Shown one piece after another: positions 8,895-17,263 of a DNA stretch of 63,497 nt (position 1 is its first letter; each line of letters starts with the position of its first letter). The stretch comes from Treponema sp. Lineage in GTDB: Bacteria > Spirochaetota > Spirochaetia > Treponematales > Treponemataceae. The notes under the pieces are model-generated. The model had not been told where the DNA came from. It searched no databases and was given only the letters and a program-made list of their open reading frames with translations. Position numbers and translations under genes: made by a program. Where the stretch lies: contig JAEEVR010000016.1 of NCBI GenBank assembly GCA_016290995.1, positions 1 through 63,497 of the forward strand, given 5' to 3'.

Positions 8895-10381
8895 AAAATC
8901 CGTTAAAAAATTTCGGCATCCGCGCGCAGTTGATGATCGGCGTCTTGGCAAGCTTTTTGCTTTCGCTTACGATTATCGTTTGCCTTACAACTTTGCTATC
9001 GCGCGTAATGCGCCAAACAGGAAACTCTTTCCAGACCAACGCCGACATCGACTCCTTTTTGACCGACATCGAGAACACTCAAAGCGCGATGGAATCCTAC
9101 ATGCGCTACAGAACTTTTGAAAGCATCGACAAGTACTACCACTACGAAGCCGCCGCCGAAAGCAAGGCCGAACGCTTTAGGGACAAGCCTTCCGATTTGG
9201 AAGTCGAGCAAAAAGAATATGTAATCAGAATGCTTTCGCAGTCTTTCTTTGACCTTAGCGGAAAGGCAATCGCGGCGCGCCGAGCAAACAATTCACACGA
9301 CTCGGACTTGTACTACTACAAAACCTTGGACTGCTATTCATTCTTGCACGATGAGATCGTAAACCTTAACATGCTTTTCTTTACGATGAACGCTTCAAGC
9401 TACACGCAAAGCAAGGCAAGGACAGAGTCAATAATCTCGCGCTCGATTTTGGCGCTTATCGTAATATTTGTTTGCTCGGCGGTTTTGATTTACATCAACA
9501 TCGTCGGAATCACAAGGCCGCTTTCGGACATTTCAAACGTCGCGCTAAAAATCGCGGGCCGCGACTTTGACGTTCCCCTTTTTAAGAGCCAAGAAAAAAA
9601 CGAAATCGGAAACATTTGCCGCGCCTTTGACTCGATGATAATTTCAATCCGTGAATACATCGGCGCGATTTGGGAAAAGGCCTTAAAGGAAAACGAGCTG
9701 CGCGAAAAGGAAATCGAAATGCGCGCGCTCTACACCGACGCGCGCCTAAAGGCCTTGCAAGACCAAATCCACCCGCACTTTTTGTTCAACACGCTGAACA
9801 CTGGCGCGCAGCTTGCGATGATAGAAGGCGCGGACAAGACCTGCTACTTTTTGGAGCAAGTGGCGGACTTTTTGCGCTACAACATCCAGCATCCCGGAAG
9901 CGACGCCACGATCGGCGAAGAGCTTGGAATGTTGGACAACTACATTTACATTATGAAGACGCGCTTTGGCGAGCGCTACCAATTTGTAAAGGACGTTGAC
10001 CAAAGCTGCCTTAACGTAAAAATTCCCAACACGATTTTGCAGCCGCTTGTGGAGAACTGCATCAAGCACGGCCTTAAGGACATCACCGAGAACGGAAGGA
10101 TAACGATAAAGGTTGGCCGCGAACAGAGCGCGATTGTCATAGAAATTTCCGACAACGGAAAAGGCTTTGACGAAGGCGTAAAGAAAACCGTCTTGAACCA
10201 AGCGGCTGCCGGCAGCGAAGGCGTTTTGGTAAGCGACAAGGGCCACGTTTCAAGCGGCTTGATAAACGTAATCTCGCGCCTGCAAATTTATTTTAAGGAC
10301 AACGAAGTCTTTGACATACAAAACGGAGAGCGTGGCGGAACGACATTCCGCATCACAATAAAGGCGGAAAACGATGTATAA
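8891..10381 (+). CDS. LytS/YesM-type sensor histidine kinase
   Basis: 496 residues. Two membrane segments (about 13-38 and 184-205) bracket a helical periplasmic domain. A HAMP linker (from about ITRPLSDISNVALKIAG) leads to the His_kinase domain. The phosphoacceptor motif is QIHPHFLFN, with the likely phosphorylated His at about residue 296. The N box is LVENCIKHGL, the G1 box SDNGKGF and the G2 region HVSSGLINVI. All are typical of the LytS/YesM family, whose partners are YesN-type AraC regulators. It overlaps the upstream binding-protein gene by 4 nt and the downstream regulator by 8 nt, so the three are translationally coupled. The upstream anchored binding protein probably supplies ligand recognition through the periplasmic domain. 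Confidence 0.88.
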   Translation: MKNPLKNFGIRAQLMIGVLASFLLSLTIIVCLTTLLSRVMRQTGNSFQTNADIDSFLTDIENTQSAMESYMRYRTFESIDKYYHYEAAAESKAERFRDKPSDLEVEQKEYVIRMLSQSFFDLSGKAIAARRANNSHDSDLYYYKTLDCYSFLHDEIVNLNMLFFTMNASSYTQSKARTESIISRSILALIVIFVCSAVLIYINIVGITRPLSDISNVALKIAGRDFDVPLFKSQEKNEIGNICRAFDSMIISIREYIGAIWEKALKENELREKEIEMRALYTDARLKALQDQIHPHFLFNTLNTGAQLAMIEGADKTCYFLEQVADFLRYNIQHPGSDATIGEELGMLDNYIYIMKTRFGERYQFVKDVDQSCLNVKIPNTILQPLVENCIKHGLKDITENGRITIKVGREQSAIVIEISDNGKGFDEGVKKTVLNQAAAGSEGVLVSDKGHVSSGLINVISRLQIYFKDNEVFDIQNGERGGTTFRITIKAENDV

Positions 10382-11945
10382 CATTCTTTTGACTGACGAC
10401 GAACAAATCGTAATCGACTCGCTTACAATGATCCTTAACAAAAATTTTGAGGGCCAGATATCGCTTTTTTCCGCGTCAAGCGGCGCCAAGGCCTTGGAAA
10501 TAGCCCGTTCCGGCGGCATCGACATAATTTTTATGGACATCCACATGCCCGGCATGAACGGCTTGGAAACGATAAGCCTTATCAAGCAAATCAATCCAAA
10601 CATCGCGATAATAATTCTTTCGGCATACGACCAATTCCAATACGCGCAAGAGGCCTTGAACCTTGGCGCCTTTAAGTATTTGACAAAGCCCGTCAACCGC
10701 AACCTGATCGTGCAAACCGCCCGCGACGCGATGAACTTGGTTGACAGCGAGCGCGGAAAGCTTGACGACAACATTGAGCTGCGCCAAAAGCTTAGCGTCG
10801 TGTCTACAATGGTCGAAAGCGACTTTATCTACTCATGCGCCTTTAACAACAACGCCACGGATTTTTCAGAGTACTTAAACTATTTTGGAATACAGGGGCT
10901 CCCCTACTTTTTTGCCTGCATAGAAATCACGGGCTTTTCAAACGACAAGCGCTACGATGTTTACGTAAAAGTCCGCGACGTTCTTTCTTCCAAGTGCCGC
11001 TGCATCACCGGCTCGTTTATGGGAGACAGAATCGGCGTCTTCTTTCCGCTGGCGCAAAACGAAAACCCAGACGAGCTTATAAAAGAAATCTACACAATGC
11101 TTGCAACAAAAATTTCGGGCAAGGTAAAAATCGGCGTAAGCAAAATTGAACAGGACATAAAGAACGCGCAAAGCGCCTACAACGAGGCGGCGGCTTCGCT
11201 TTCAAAAATCGCGGGCGATAGCGGCTTGCCTGAAACAAGCGGCGGCGAAAACAAAGATTCGCGCGCAAAGAGCGGCGCGGAAGAATCGCTTTTGGAAAAG
11301 GCCTTCGTAAAATTGACAACCTCAGTAAAGGTCGGCAACGCGCTTGCGGCAAGACAGGCTGCAAAGGATTACTTTGAGGCGCTAAAAGCAGCAAGCCAAG
11401 GACAAATGGATAAAATCAAGGGCGGCCTTTTTGAAACGCTTGTAAAGGCAAGAAGCGCCGCAAGCCAGGCAAACCCAAGCTTTAAGGACGACTCCGCCGC
11501 CGGCGAGTTCAGCTTTTTCGCGCAGACCAATAACTTTGACGAGCTAGAAAAATATTTTTCGGAGCGGTCGGTGGAATGCGCCTCCGCGGCCTCGCTTTCA
11601 AAGAACGGTGAGGAAAACCCGATCGTGCAAAAGGCGCGCCAATACATCGACGGCCACTTAAAGGACTTGCCCAGCTTGGAAGGCCTTGCGGACATTATGG
11701 GAGTAAGCCCCTTCTACTTGAGCAAACTCTTTAAGGAGCAAACCGGAGAGACTTACATCAACTACGTGACGTCCGCAAGGCTGGAAAAAGCAAAAAAACT
11801 TTTGGCGGACGACGCCTTGATCATCAAGGAAATATCGGCCGGCGTCGGCTACAACGACCAAAACTATTTTAGCAAACTCTTCCGGCAAAAATACGGAGAG
11901 ACGCCCAGCGAATACAGGCAAAGAATGTTGGGAAAGGAGGACTAG
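10374..11945 (+). CDS. YesN-type response regulator with AraC DNA-binding domain
   Basis: 523 residues. The N-terminal receiver domain (about 1-120) has the acidic pair TDDE at 7-10, the phosphoacceptor Asp55 in FMDIHMPGMNG and the conserved Lys in LTKP. A long linker of about 290 residues follows, as in YesN proteins. The AraC/XylS-type double helix-turn-helix fills about residues 416-515 (LEGLADIMGVSPFYLSKLF and later VGYNDQNYFSKLFRQKYG). It is expected to activate transcription when phosphorylated by the adjacent kinase. The likely target is the chvE-mmsA-mmsB transport genes downstream, whose promoter region has no obvious -35 box. The end of the gene carries an AGGAGG that serves as Shine-Dalgarno for the next lipoprotein. 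Confidence 0.88.
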   Translation: MYNILLTDDEQIVIDSLTMILNKNFEGQISLFSASSGAKALEIARSGGIDIIFMDIHMPGMNGLETISLIKQINPNIAIIILSAYDQFQYAQEALNLGAFKYLTKPVNRNLIVQTARDAMNLVDSERGKLDDNIELRQKLSVVSTMVESDFIYSCAFNNNATDFSEYLNYFGIQGLPYFFACIEITGFSNDKRYDVYVKVRDVLSSKCRCITGSFMGDRIGVFFPLAQNENPDELIKEIYTMLATKISGKVKIGVSKIEQDIKNAQSAYNEAAASLSKIAGDSGLPETSGGENKDSRAKSGAEESLLEKAFVKLTTSVKVGNALAARQAAKDYFEALKAASQGQMDKIKGGLFETLVKARSAASQANPSFKDDSAAGEFSFFAQTNNFDELEKYFSERSVECASAASLSKNGEENPIVQKARQYIDGHLKDLPSLEGLADIMGVSPFYLSKLFKEQTGETYINYVTSARLEKAKKLLADDALIIKEISAGVGYNDQNYFSKLFRQKYGETPSEYRQRMLGKED

Positions 11946-11950
11946 CGACG

Positions 11951-13006
11951 ATGCGAGCGACAAAACAAAAAAAGACGGCGGCCTTTTTGGCCTTGATTGC
12001 GATTTGCGCGGCGGGCCTTTTGTCTTGCCAAAAGAAAAGCAAGGAATCCTCAAAGCCCAAGGAACAAGAAAAAAACGCTTCAAGAATCACAATCGGTTTT
12101 TCAATCGATACGCTGGCGATCGAACGCTGGAGGCGCGACTGCGACGTTTTCCTTAACACAGCCAAAGACTTGGGCGCCGACGTGATCGTTCAAAATTCCG
12201 GCAACAGCGTTGAAGTCCAAAACCAGCAAATCGAATACTTGGTAAAGCGCGGCGTAAAGGCTGTCGTTGTCGTTCCAAAAGACGCGGAAACCTTGGGCGA
12301 CAGCATCCGCCTTGCAAGGAGCAAGGGCATTCCGGTAATTTCCTACGACCGCCTTTTGCGAAACACCCCGGTGGACCTTTACGCTACGATAGACAGCCAA
12401 GCCGTCGGCGCCTTGATGGCCAAGGAGCTTTTGCGCAAAAAGCCGCGCGGCGAATGGTTTTGCTTTTACGGCCCCAAAGAAGACTTTAACATGACCTTGA
12501 TCAAGCGCGGCGTCGATTCAACGCTCGCGGACGAACGCGCTCGCGTGGCCTACACTTACTGGACTGACGGCTGGAACTATGACTTGTCGTATGAAAAAAT
12601 GCGCGAGCTTTTAAAGGCCGGGAAAATACCCGACGCGATTGTGGCCGGAAACGACGCGGTGGCGGACTCGATAATCCGCGCCATCGGCGAATACGCTCCC
12701 GGAGCGAGCATCGCCGTTGGCGGCCAGGACGCGGACATCGCCGGCTGCCAAAACGTAGTCAGCGGAAAGCAAGCCGTTACTATTTACAAGCCCATCGCCG
12801 AGTTGGCCCAAAAGACCGCGCAGATAGCCGTGTCCTTGGCCCAAGGAAAGACCGTAAAGGAATGCGCCGGCGTCAACGGCAGCATCGACAACGGCTCGGG
12901 CGAAATCCCGGTCTTGTGGCTGCATCCGATCGCCGTAACCGCGGACAATATAGATGAAATCGTCATAAAAAGCGGCTTCCACACCCGCCAAGAGGTTTAC
13001 AAGTAG
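11951..13006 (+). CDS. XylF-like sugar-binding lipoprotein
   Basis: 351 residues with a lipoprotein signal ending AAGLLSC (Cys26), followed by a charged Lys/Glu linker. The mature part resembles D-xylose-binding proteins: IGFSIDTLAIERW, the Q-Q-IEYLVKRGVKAVVVVP strand, GIPVISYDRLL, a GQDAD ligand-contact segment and VTIYKPIAELA. XylF proteins and their sensory relatives carry the TIYKP element. The gene starts 5 nt after the regulator stop, so it belongs to the same transcript. A second binding protein beside a LytS/YesN pair could be another sensor, an accessory ligand scavenger, or the donor for the transporter. Hairpins at 13008-13029 and a terminator at 13101-13125 close the operon. A pentose ligand is a guess from similarity. 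Confidence 0.78.
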   Translation: MRATKQKKTAAFLALIAICAAGLLSCQKKSKESSKPKEQEKNASRITIGFSIDTLAIERWRRDCDVFLNTAKDLGADVIVQNSGNSVEVQNQQIEYLVKRGVKAVVVVPKDAETLGDSIRLARSKGIPVISYDRLLRNTPVDLYATIDSQAVGALMAKELLRKKPRGEWFCFYGPKEDFNMTLIKRGVDSTLADERARVAYTYWTDGWNYDLSYEKMRELLKAGKIPDAIVAGNDAVADSIIRAIGEYAPGASIAVGGQDADIAGCQNVVSGKQAVTIYKPIAELAQKTAQIAVSLAQGKTVKECAGVNGSIDNGSGEIPVLWLHPIAVTADNIDEIVIKSGFHTRQEVYK

Positions 13007-13007
13007 C

Positions 13008-13055
13008 AATTTTTTGGCCACAAAAAATTACTAATCCAAACAGCAAAATTTTGCT
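13008..13055. promoter_or_regulatory. Palindromes upstream of chvE
   Basis: AATTTTTTG / CAAAAAATT around a GCCA loop (13008-13029) is a perfect 9-bp hairpin directly after the lipoprotein stop. AGCAAAATTTTGCT (13042-13055) is a perfect 14-bp palindrome without a loop, which looks more like a protein-binding site than a terminator. Both lie 130-175 bp before the chvE start. Confidence 0.4.
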
Positions 13056-13100
13056 AAAAAAGACCAAAAAACTCCCAAATTCAACAAAAAAATCAAGAAA

Positions 13101-13125
13101 ACGCCCGGTTTTTAGGGCGTTTTTT
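13101..13125 (+). terminator. Rho-independent terminator after the sensing operon
   Basis: ACGCCC (13101-13106) pairs with GGGCGT (13115-13120) around an 8-nt loop and is followed by a run of T to 13125. Flanking A and T runs extend the stem. It separates the sensor genes from chvE. Confidence 0.75.
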
Positions 13126-13184
13126 GCTTTATAGTTATAGTCGAGCCGTAGAAAGCGGCCAAATAAAATCAAATGGAGGATTTT

Positions 13185-14246
13185 ATGAAAAAAATCATTT
13201 CTATCGCCGCAGCGGCGATGATGCTCACAGGCGCGGTTTTCGCCGCTCCTAAAGTAAAGGTTGGCGTTTCAATGCCTACAAAGTCTTTGCAGCGCTGGAA
13301 CCAGGACGGAAGCAACATGGCCAAGGAACTTAAGAAGGCCGGATATGTTGTTGACCTCCAGTACGCCAACAACGACATCGCCATGCAGACTCAGCAGATT
13401 GAGAACATGCTTACAAAGGGCGACAAGATCTTGGTCATCGCGGCCATCGACGGAAGCGCCTTGAAGGGCGTTCTTGACACAGCCAAAAAGCAGGGCGTAA
13501 AAGTTATCGCTTACGACCGCTTGATCATGAACAGCGACGCCGTTTCTTACTATGCCACATTCGACAACTGGAAAGTAGGAACAATCCAGGGCAACTACCT
13601 TGTTGAAAAACTCAAGCTCCAGAGCCGCTCAAAGGCTGACCCGGCTTACATCGAGTTCTTCACAGGATCTCCCGATGACAACAACATCAACTTCTTCTTT
13701 GGCGGAGCCATGGATGTTTTGACACCCTACCTCAAGTCAGGAGTTTTGGTATGCCGCTCAGGACAGACTTCAAAGGCCCAGTGCGCCACATTGAACTGGT
13801 CTACAGAAGTTGCCCAGAAGCGCATGGAGAACCTCATCACTTCTCAGAAGTACGGCCCCGGCAAAACAAAGCTTGACGCCGTTTACTCTTCAAACGACTC
13901 TTGCGCCCAGGGAATCACAAACGCCTTGGTAGGCGCCGGCTACACAGCCAAGAACTTCCCGATTGTAACTGGACAGGACTGCGACAAGCCGTCTGTTAAA
14001 AATATGATTGCCGGAACACAGGCCATGTCAGTATTCAAGGACACTCGCACATTGGCTTCTCAGGTAGTTAAGATGGTTGACGCTATCGCCAAGGGAACTC
14101 AGCCGCCGATCAACGACAAGAAAACTTACGACAACGGAACAGGAATCATTCCTTCATTCCTTTGCGAACCGGTTTTCGGCGACAAGGACAACTACAAAGC
14201 GTTGTTGCTTGACTCAGGCTACTACACAGCCGCCGACCTTCAATAG
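13185..14246 (+). CDS. chvE: Multiple-monosaccharide ABC transporter, substrate-binding protein (ChvE type)
   Basis: 353 residues. The ATG at 13185 has GGAGG at 13175-13179; the in-frame ATG at 13173 lies upstream of that site. The N-terminal signal peptide ends near AVFA-AP. The sequence follows ChvE closely: VGVSMPTKSLQRW, DLQYANNDIAMQTQQIENM, VKVIAYDRLIMNS, VSYYATFDNWKVG, GSPDDNNINFFF, TGQDCDKPSVKNMIAG and SVFKDTRTLA. ChvE of Agrobacterium binds several aldoses (arabinose, galactose, glucose, xylose) for import and signalling. CAG, ACA and TCT codons are used more than in the neighbouring sensor genes, consistent with selection for high expression. A terminator at 14274-14307 separates it from the ATPase gene, a common way to make more binding protein than transporter. 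A weak TATAGT lies at 13136-13141. Confidence 0.9.
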   Translation: MKKIISIAAAAMMLTGAVFAAPKVKVGVSMPTKSLQRWNQDGSNMAKELKKAGYVVDLQYANNDIAMQTQQIENMLTKGDKILVIAAIDGSALKGVLDTAKKQGVKVIAYDRLIMNSDAVSYYATFDNWKVGTIQGNYLVEKLKLQSRSKADPAYIEFFTGSPDDNNINFFFGGAMDVLTPYLKSGVLVCRSGQTSKAQCATLNWSTEVAQKRMENLITSQKYGPGKTKLDAVYSSNDSCAQGITNALVGAGYTAKNFPIVTGQDCDKPSVKNMIAGTQAMSVFKDTRTLASQVVKMVDAIAKGTQPPINDKKTYDNGTGIIPSFLCEPVFGDKDNYKALLLDSGYYTAADLQ

Positions 14247-14273
14247 GCTTTAGCGGAGTCAAATCTGCAGTCA

Positions 14274-14307
14274 GGCCGCCCACCCGATAAGGCGGGCGGC
14301 CTTTTTT
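14274..14307 (+). terminator. Intercistronic terminator/attenuator between chvE and mmsA
   Basis: GGCCGCCC (14274-14281) pairs with GGGCGGCC (14294-14301), followed by six T residues at 14302-14307. The mmsA Shine-Dalgarno lies only about 17 nt further on with no evident new promoter, so partial read-through is expected. Confidence 0.8.
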
Positions 14308-14336
14308 AACGCATTAGTTTTTTTAGGAGGAATTCC

Positions 14337-15875
14337 ATGGCAGACATGTTATTGGAAATGAAAGACATCACAAAGAGGTTTATTAACGTAACCGCTCTTA
14401 ACAAGGTCAACCTAAAAGTGGCCAATGGAGAAATCCACGCCGTTGTCGGCGAAAACGGAGCCGGAAAATCCACGTTGATGAATGTTCTTTCGGGCGTATA
14501 CCCGTACGGAACTTACGAAGGCGACATAGTCTTTGACGGAAAGGTCTGCCAGTTCCAAACAATTAAAGATAGCGAAAAAAAAGGAATTGTAATCATCCAC
14601 CAGGAACTCGCTTTGGTTCCCTTGCTTTCTATCGCCGAGAATATGTTCTTGGGCAACGAGCGCGGAACAAAAGCCAAAATTGACTGGGACGAAACATATA
14701 AAAAATGCGCCGAAACATTGGCCCTTGTCGGATTGAACGAAAATCCGCACACGCTTATAAAGGACATCGGCGTAGGAAAACAACAGCTTGTCGAAATCGC
14801 CAAAGCGCTGGCAAAAGACGTGCGCCTTTTGATTCTTGACGAGCCTACAGCTTCATTGAACGACACGGAAGCCAAAAAGCTTCTTGACCTTCTCTTAAAG
14901 TTAAAGAAGGAAAAGGGCATCACTTCCATTATCATATCTCACAAACTTAACGAAGTTTCTTACGTAGCCGACTCAATCACGGTAATCCGCGACGGAACGA
15001 CAATCACTTCAATGAAAAAAGGAACTGAAGCGATTGACGAAAACGAGATTATCAAGGCGATGGTCGGCCGCTCCTTGGAAAACCGCTTTCCAAAGAGAGA
15101 GAACAAAAAAATCGGCGACGTTTGCTTTGAAGTCAAAGACTGGTGCGTTGACCACCCGGTATTTGACGGCATAACGGTTTGCGACCACGTCAACTTCAAC
15201 ATCCGCAAGGGCGAAGTTGTCGGAATCTCAGGCCTCATGGGAGCCGGCCGCACAGAGCTTGCGATGAGCATCTTTGGCCACAGCTACGGCGCCAACATTC
15301 GCGGAAAAATCTTTATGAATGGAAAGGAAGTTAAATTCCCCTCTCCTAAAGCCGCGATCGACGCTGGCCTTGCCTACGTAACCGAAGACCGCAAGGGCAA
15401 CGGCTTGATTCTTAGCGAATCAATCGCAAAGAACACAGTCAGCGCCAACTTGAAAAAGGTTGTGAACAAATTTGGATCGATCGACTTTGACTTGGAAAAC
15501 AAGTACTCGGTAGAAATGGCCAAAGAAATGCACACAAAGTGCGCGACAGTACAAGAAGACGTCGGCCACCTTTCGGGCGGAAACATGCAAAAGGTTCTTA
15601 TCGGAAAATGGCTTTTCACAGACCCTGACATCTTGATTCTTGACGAACCGACAAGAGGCATCGACGTTGGCGCCAAGTACGAGATTTACTGTCTCATCAA
15701 CCAGATGGTGGCGGAAGGAAAGTCGGTTCTTATGATTTCTTCTGAAATGCCGGAAGTTCTTGGAATGAGCGACAGAATCTACATCATGAACGAAGGCAAA
15801 ATGGTTGGCGAAATGCCCGCCTCAGAAGCGACGCAAGAAAAAATAATGACTTGCATCATTAATTCAGGAAAATAA
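14337..15875 (+). CDS. mmsA: Multiple-monosaccharide ABC transporter, ATP-binding protein
   Basis: 512 residues, the usual length for MglA/XylG/GguA-type ATPases with two fused ABC domains. Domain 1 has Walker A GENGAGKSTLM and Walker B LLILDEPTASL, with the signature position degenerate (GVGKQQLVEIAKAL). Domain 2 has a divergent P-loop (GLMGAGRTEL), a clear signature LSGGNMQKVLIG and LILDEPTRGIDVG. It sits on the cytoplasmic side and drives the permease encoded 12 nt downstream. Shine-Dalgarno AGGAGG lies 7 nt before the ATG. The closest assignment is GguA/MmsA because of the ChvE partner, although MglA or XylG would look similar. Confidence 0.88.
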   Translation: MADMLLEMKDITKRFINVTALNKVNLKVANGEIHAVVGENGAGKSTLMNVLSGVYPYGTYEGDIVFDGKVCQFQTIKDSEKKGIVIIHQELALVPLLSIAENMFLGNERGTKAKIDWDETYKKCAETLALVGLNENPHTLIKDIGVGKQQLVEIAKALAKDVRLLILDEPTASLNDTEAKKLLDLLLKLKKEKGITSIIISHKLNEVSYVADSITVIRDGTTITSMKKGTEAIDENEIIKAMVGRSLENRFPKRENKKIGDVCFEVKDWCVDHPVFDGITVCDHVNFNIRKGEVVGISGLMGAGRTELAMSIFGHSYGANIRGKIFMNGKEVKFPSPKAAIDAGLAYVTEDRKGNGLILSESIAKNTVSANLKKVVNKFGSIDFDLENKYSVEMAKEMHTKCATVQEDVGHLSGGNMQKVLIGKWLFTDPDILILDEPTRGIDVGAKYEIYCLINQMVAEGKSVLMISSEMPEVLGMSDRIYIMNEGKMVGEMPASEATQEKIMTCIINSGK

Positions 15876-15887
15876 AAGGAGATTAGT

Positions 15888-17150
15888 ATGGCAGAAAATA
15901 ATGTAAAAGCCGCGTCGTTTGACGTAAAGAAACTGCTCAAGGACAACACAATGCTTTTGATCCTTGTTGCGGTAATGGTCTTGTTCCAAATCTTGACCGG
16001 AGCGCTTTTCGCTCCGTCAAACGTAAACAACATCATCTTGCAGAACTCTTACGTTCTTGTTCTTGCGGCGGGTATGCTCTTGTGTATCCTTACCGGAGGA
16101 AACATCGACCTTTCTGTAGGTTCTGTTGTTTGCTTGGTTGGCGCCATCGCCGGAAAGTTGATTGTCGACGCGCACTTGCCGATTGGACTTTCAATCGTCA
16201 TTTGTCTTTTTATCGGAACGTTAATTGGCGCCTGGCACGGAGCCTTTATCGCTTACTTGCACATTCCGCCCTTCATCACAACCCTTTCGGGAATGCTTTT
16301 GTGGCGCGGCGCCGCTCTTATCGTCCTTGACGGTTTGACAATCTCGCCCTTCCCGCAAAAGTACCTCAACTTGTTCTCTAGCTACATCCCCGAAGTATTC
16401 TTCCCCAGCCTTGCTGAAAAGGCTTTGGAAACAACAGACGAAGGCGAAGTTACAGCCGCCGCGATGCAGGCCGCCGAAAAGTTGTCTTCAATGACATTGA
16501 CAGTGACAATGATTGTCGCGATCGCAATTTGCGCCGTAATGATCGTCACAAGCCTCATAAGCAGAAAGACAAAGACTTCAAAGGGATACGCCGTAGAAGG
16601 CGCCGCTCCCTTCTTTGCCCGCCTTGTAATCATAACATTCGTTGTTATCGCTGCCGCTTGGAAGCTTGGACACCACCACGGAATCCCGACAGTATTGATC
16701 TTGATCGCGATTGTAGTAGCCTTCTACACATACTACACACAGAACACAGTTCCGGGCCGCTACCTCTACGCCATCGGCGGAAACGCAAAAGCGGCCAAGC
16801 TTTCTGGCGTAAACACTGACAACGTAATGATGTTCGCCTACACAAACATGGGCTTCCTTTCGGCCGTCGCCGCGCTTGTCTGCGTTGCCCGCTTTAACTC
16901 TGCCGCTCCTACAGCCGGCATGAGCTACGAAATGGACGCCATCGGATCATGCTTTATCGGCGGCGCGTCAGCTTACGGCGGATCAGGAACCATCGGCGGA
17001 GCGGTTGTCGGCGCCATCTTCATGGGCGTTTTGAACAACGGTATGTCTTTGATGGGCGTTGACTCCAACTGGCAGCAAGCCGTCAAGGGCTTGGTTCTCC
17101 TCCTGGCCGTTATCTTTGACGTAGTTTCAAAGCAGCGCAACAAGAAGTAG
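15888..17150 (+). CDS. mmsB: Multiple-monosaccharide ABC transporter, permease
   Basis: 420 residues, a RbsC/XylH/GguB-type inner-membrane permease with about 9-10 hydrophobic segments. Family hallmarks are GGNIDLSVGSVVCLVG, the IPPFITTLSGML segment, YAIGGNAKAAKLSGV (the EAA-like loop that contacts the ATPase) and GGASAYGGSGTIGGAVVGA near the C-terminus. A hydrophilic insert of about 30 residues (near residues 170-200, TTDEGEVTAAAMQAAEK) separates two membrane segments, as in GguB/XylH proteins. It follows mmsA by 12 nt with an AGGAG Shine-Dalgarno. The operon is closed by the bidirectional terminator at 17231-17263. Confidence 0.88.
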   Translation: MAENNVKAASFDVKKLLKDNTMLLILVAVMVLFQILTGALFAPSNVNNIILQNSYVLVLAAGMLLCILTGGNIDLSVGSVVCLVGAIAGKLIVDAHLPIGLSIVICLFIGTLIGAWHGAFIAYLHIPPFITTLSGMLLWRGAALIVLDGLTISPFPQKYLNLFSSYIPEVFFPSLAEKALETTDEGEVTAAAMQAAEKLSSMTLTVTMIVAIAICAVMIVTSLISRKTKTSKGYAVEGAAPFFARLVIITFVVIAAAWKLGHHHGIPTVLILIAIVVAFYTYYTQNTVPGRYLYAIGGNAKAAKLSGVNTDNVMMFAYTNMGFLSAVAALVCVARFNSAAPTAGMSYEMDAIGSCFIGGASAYGGSGTIGGAVVGAIFMGVLNNGMSLMGVDSNWQQAVKGLVLLLAVIFDVVSKQRNKK

Positions 17151-17230
17151 GAATGGTATGTCGCCGCGCTCCATTTTGCTAGTTGAAGTTTATTCAACTG
17201 CGCTCTTGCGAGCGCTGGCAATCAAGGCTT

Positions 17231-17263
17231 AAAAAAAGGCGCCGAAAGGCGCCGTTTTTTTTT
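17231..17263. terminator. Bidirectional terminator between mmsB and the GH57 gene
   Basis: A perfect GGCGCC-GAAA-GGCGCC hairpin (17238-17253) with a tetraloop of the GNRA type is flanked by seven A (17231-17237) and nine T (17255-17263). It can end transcription in both directions for the convergent genes. Confidence 0.9.
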
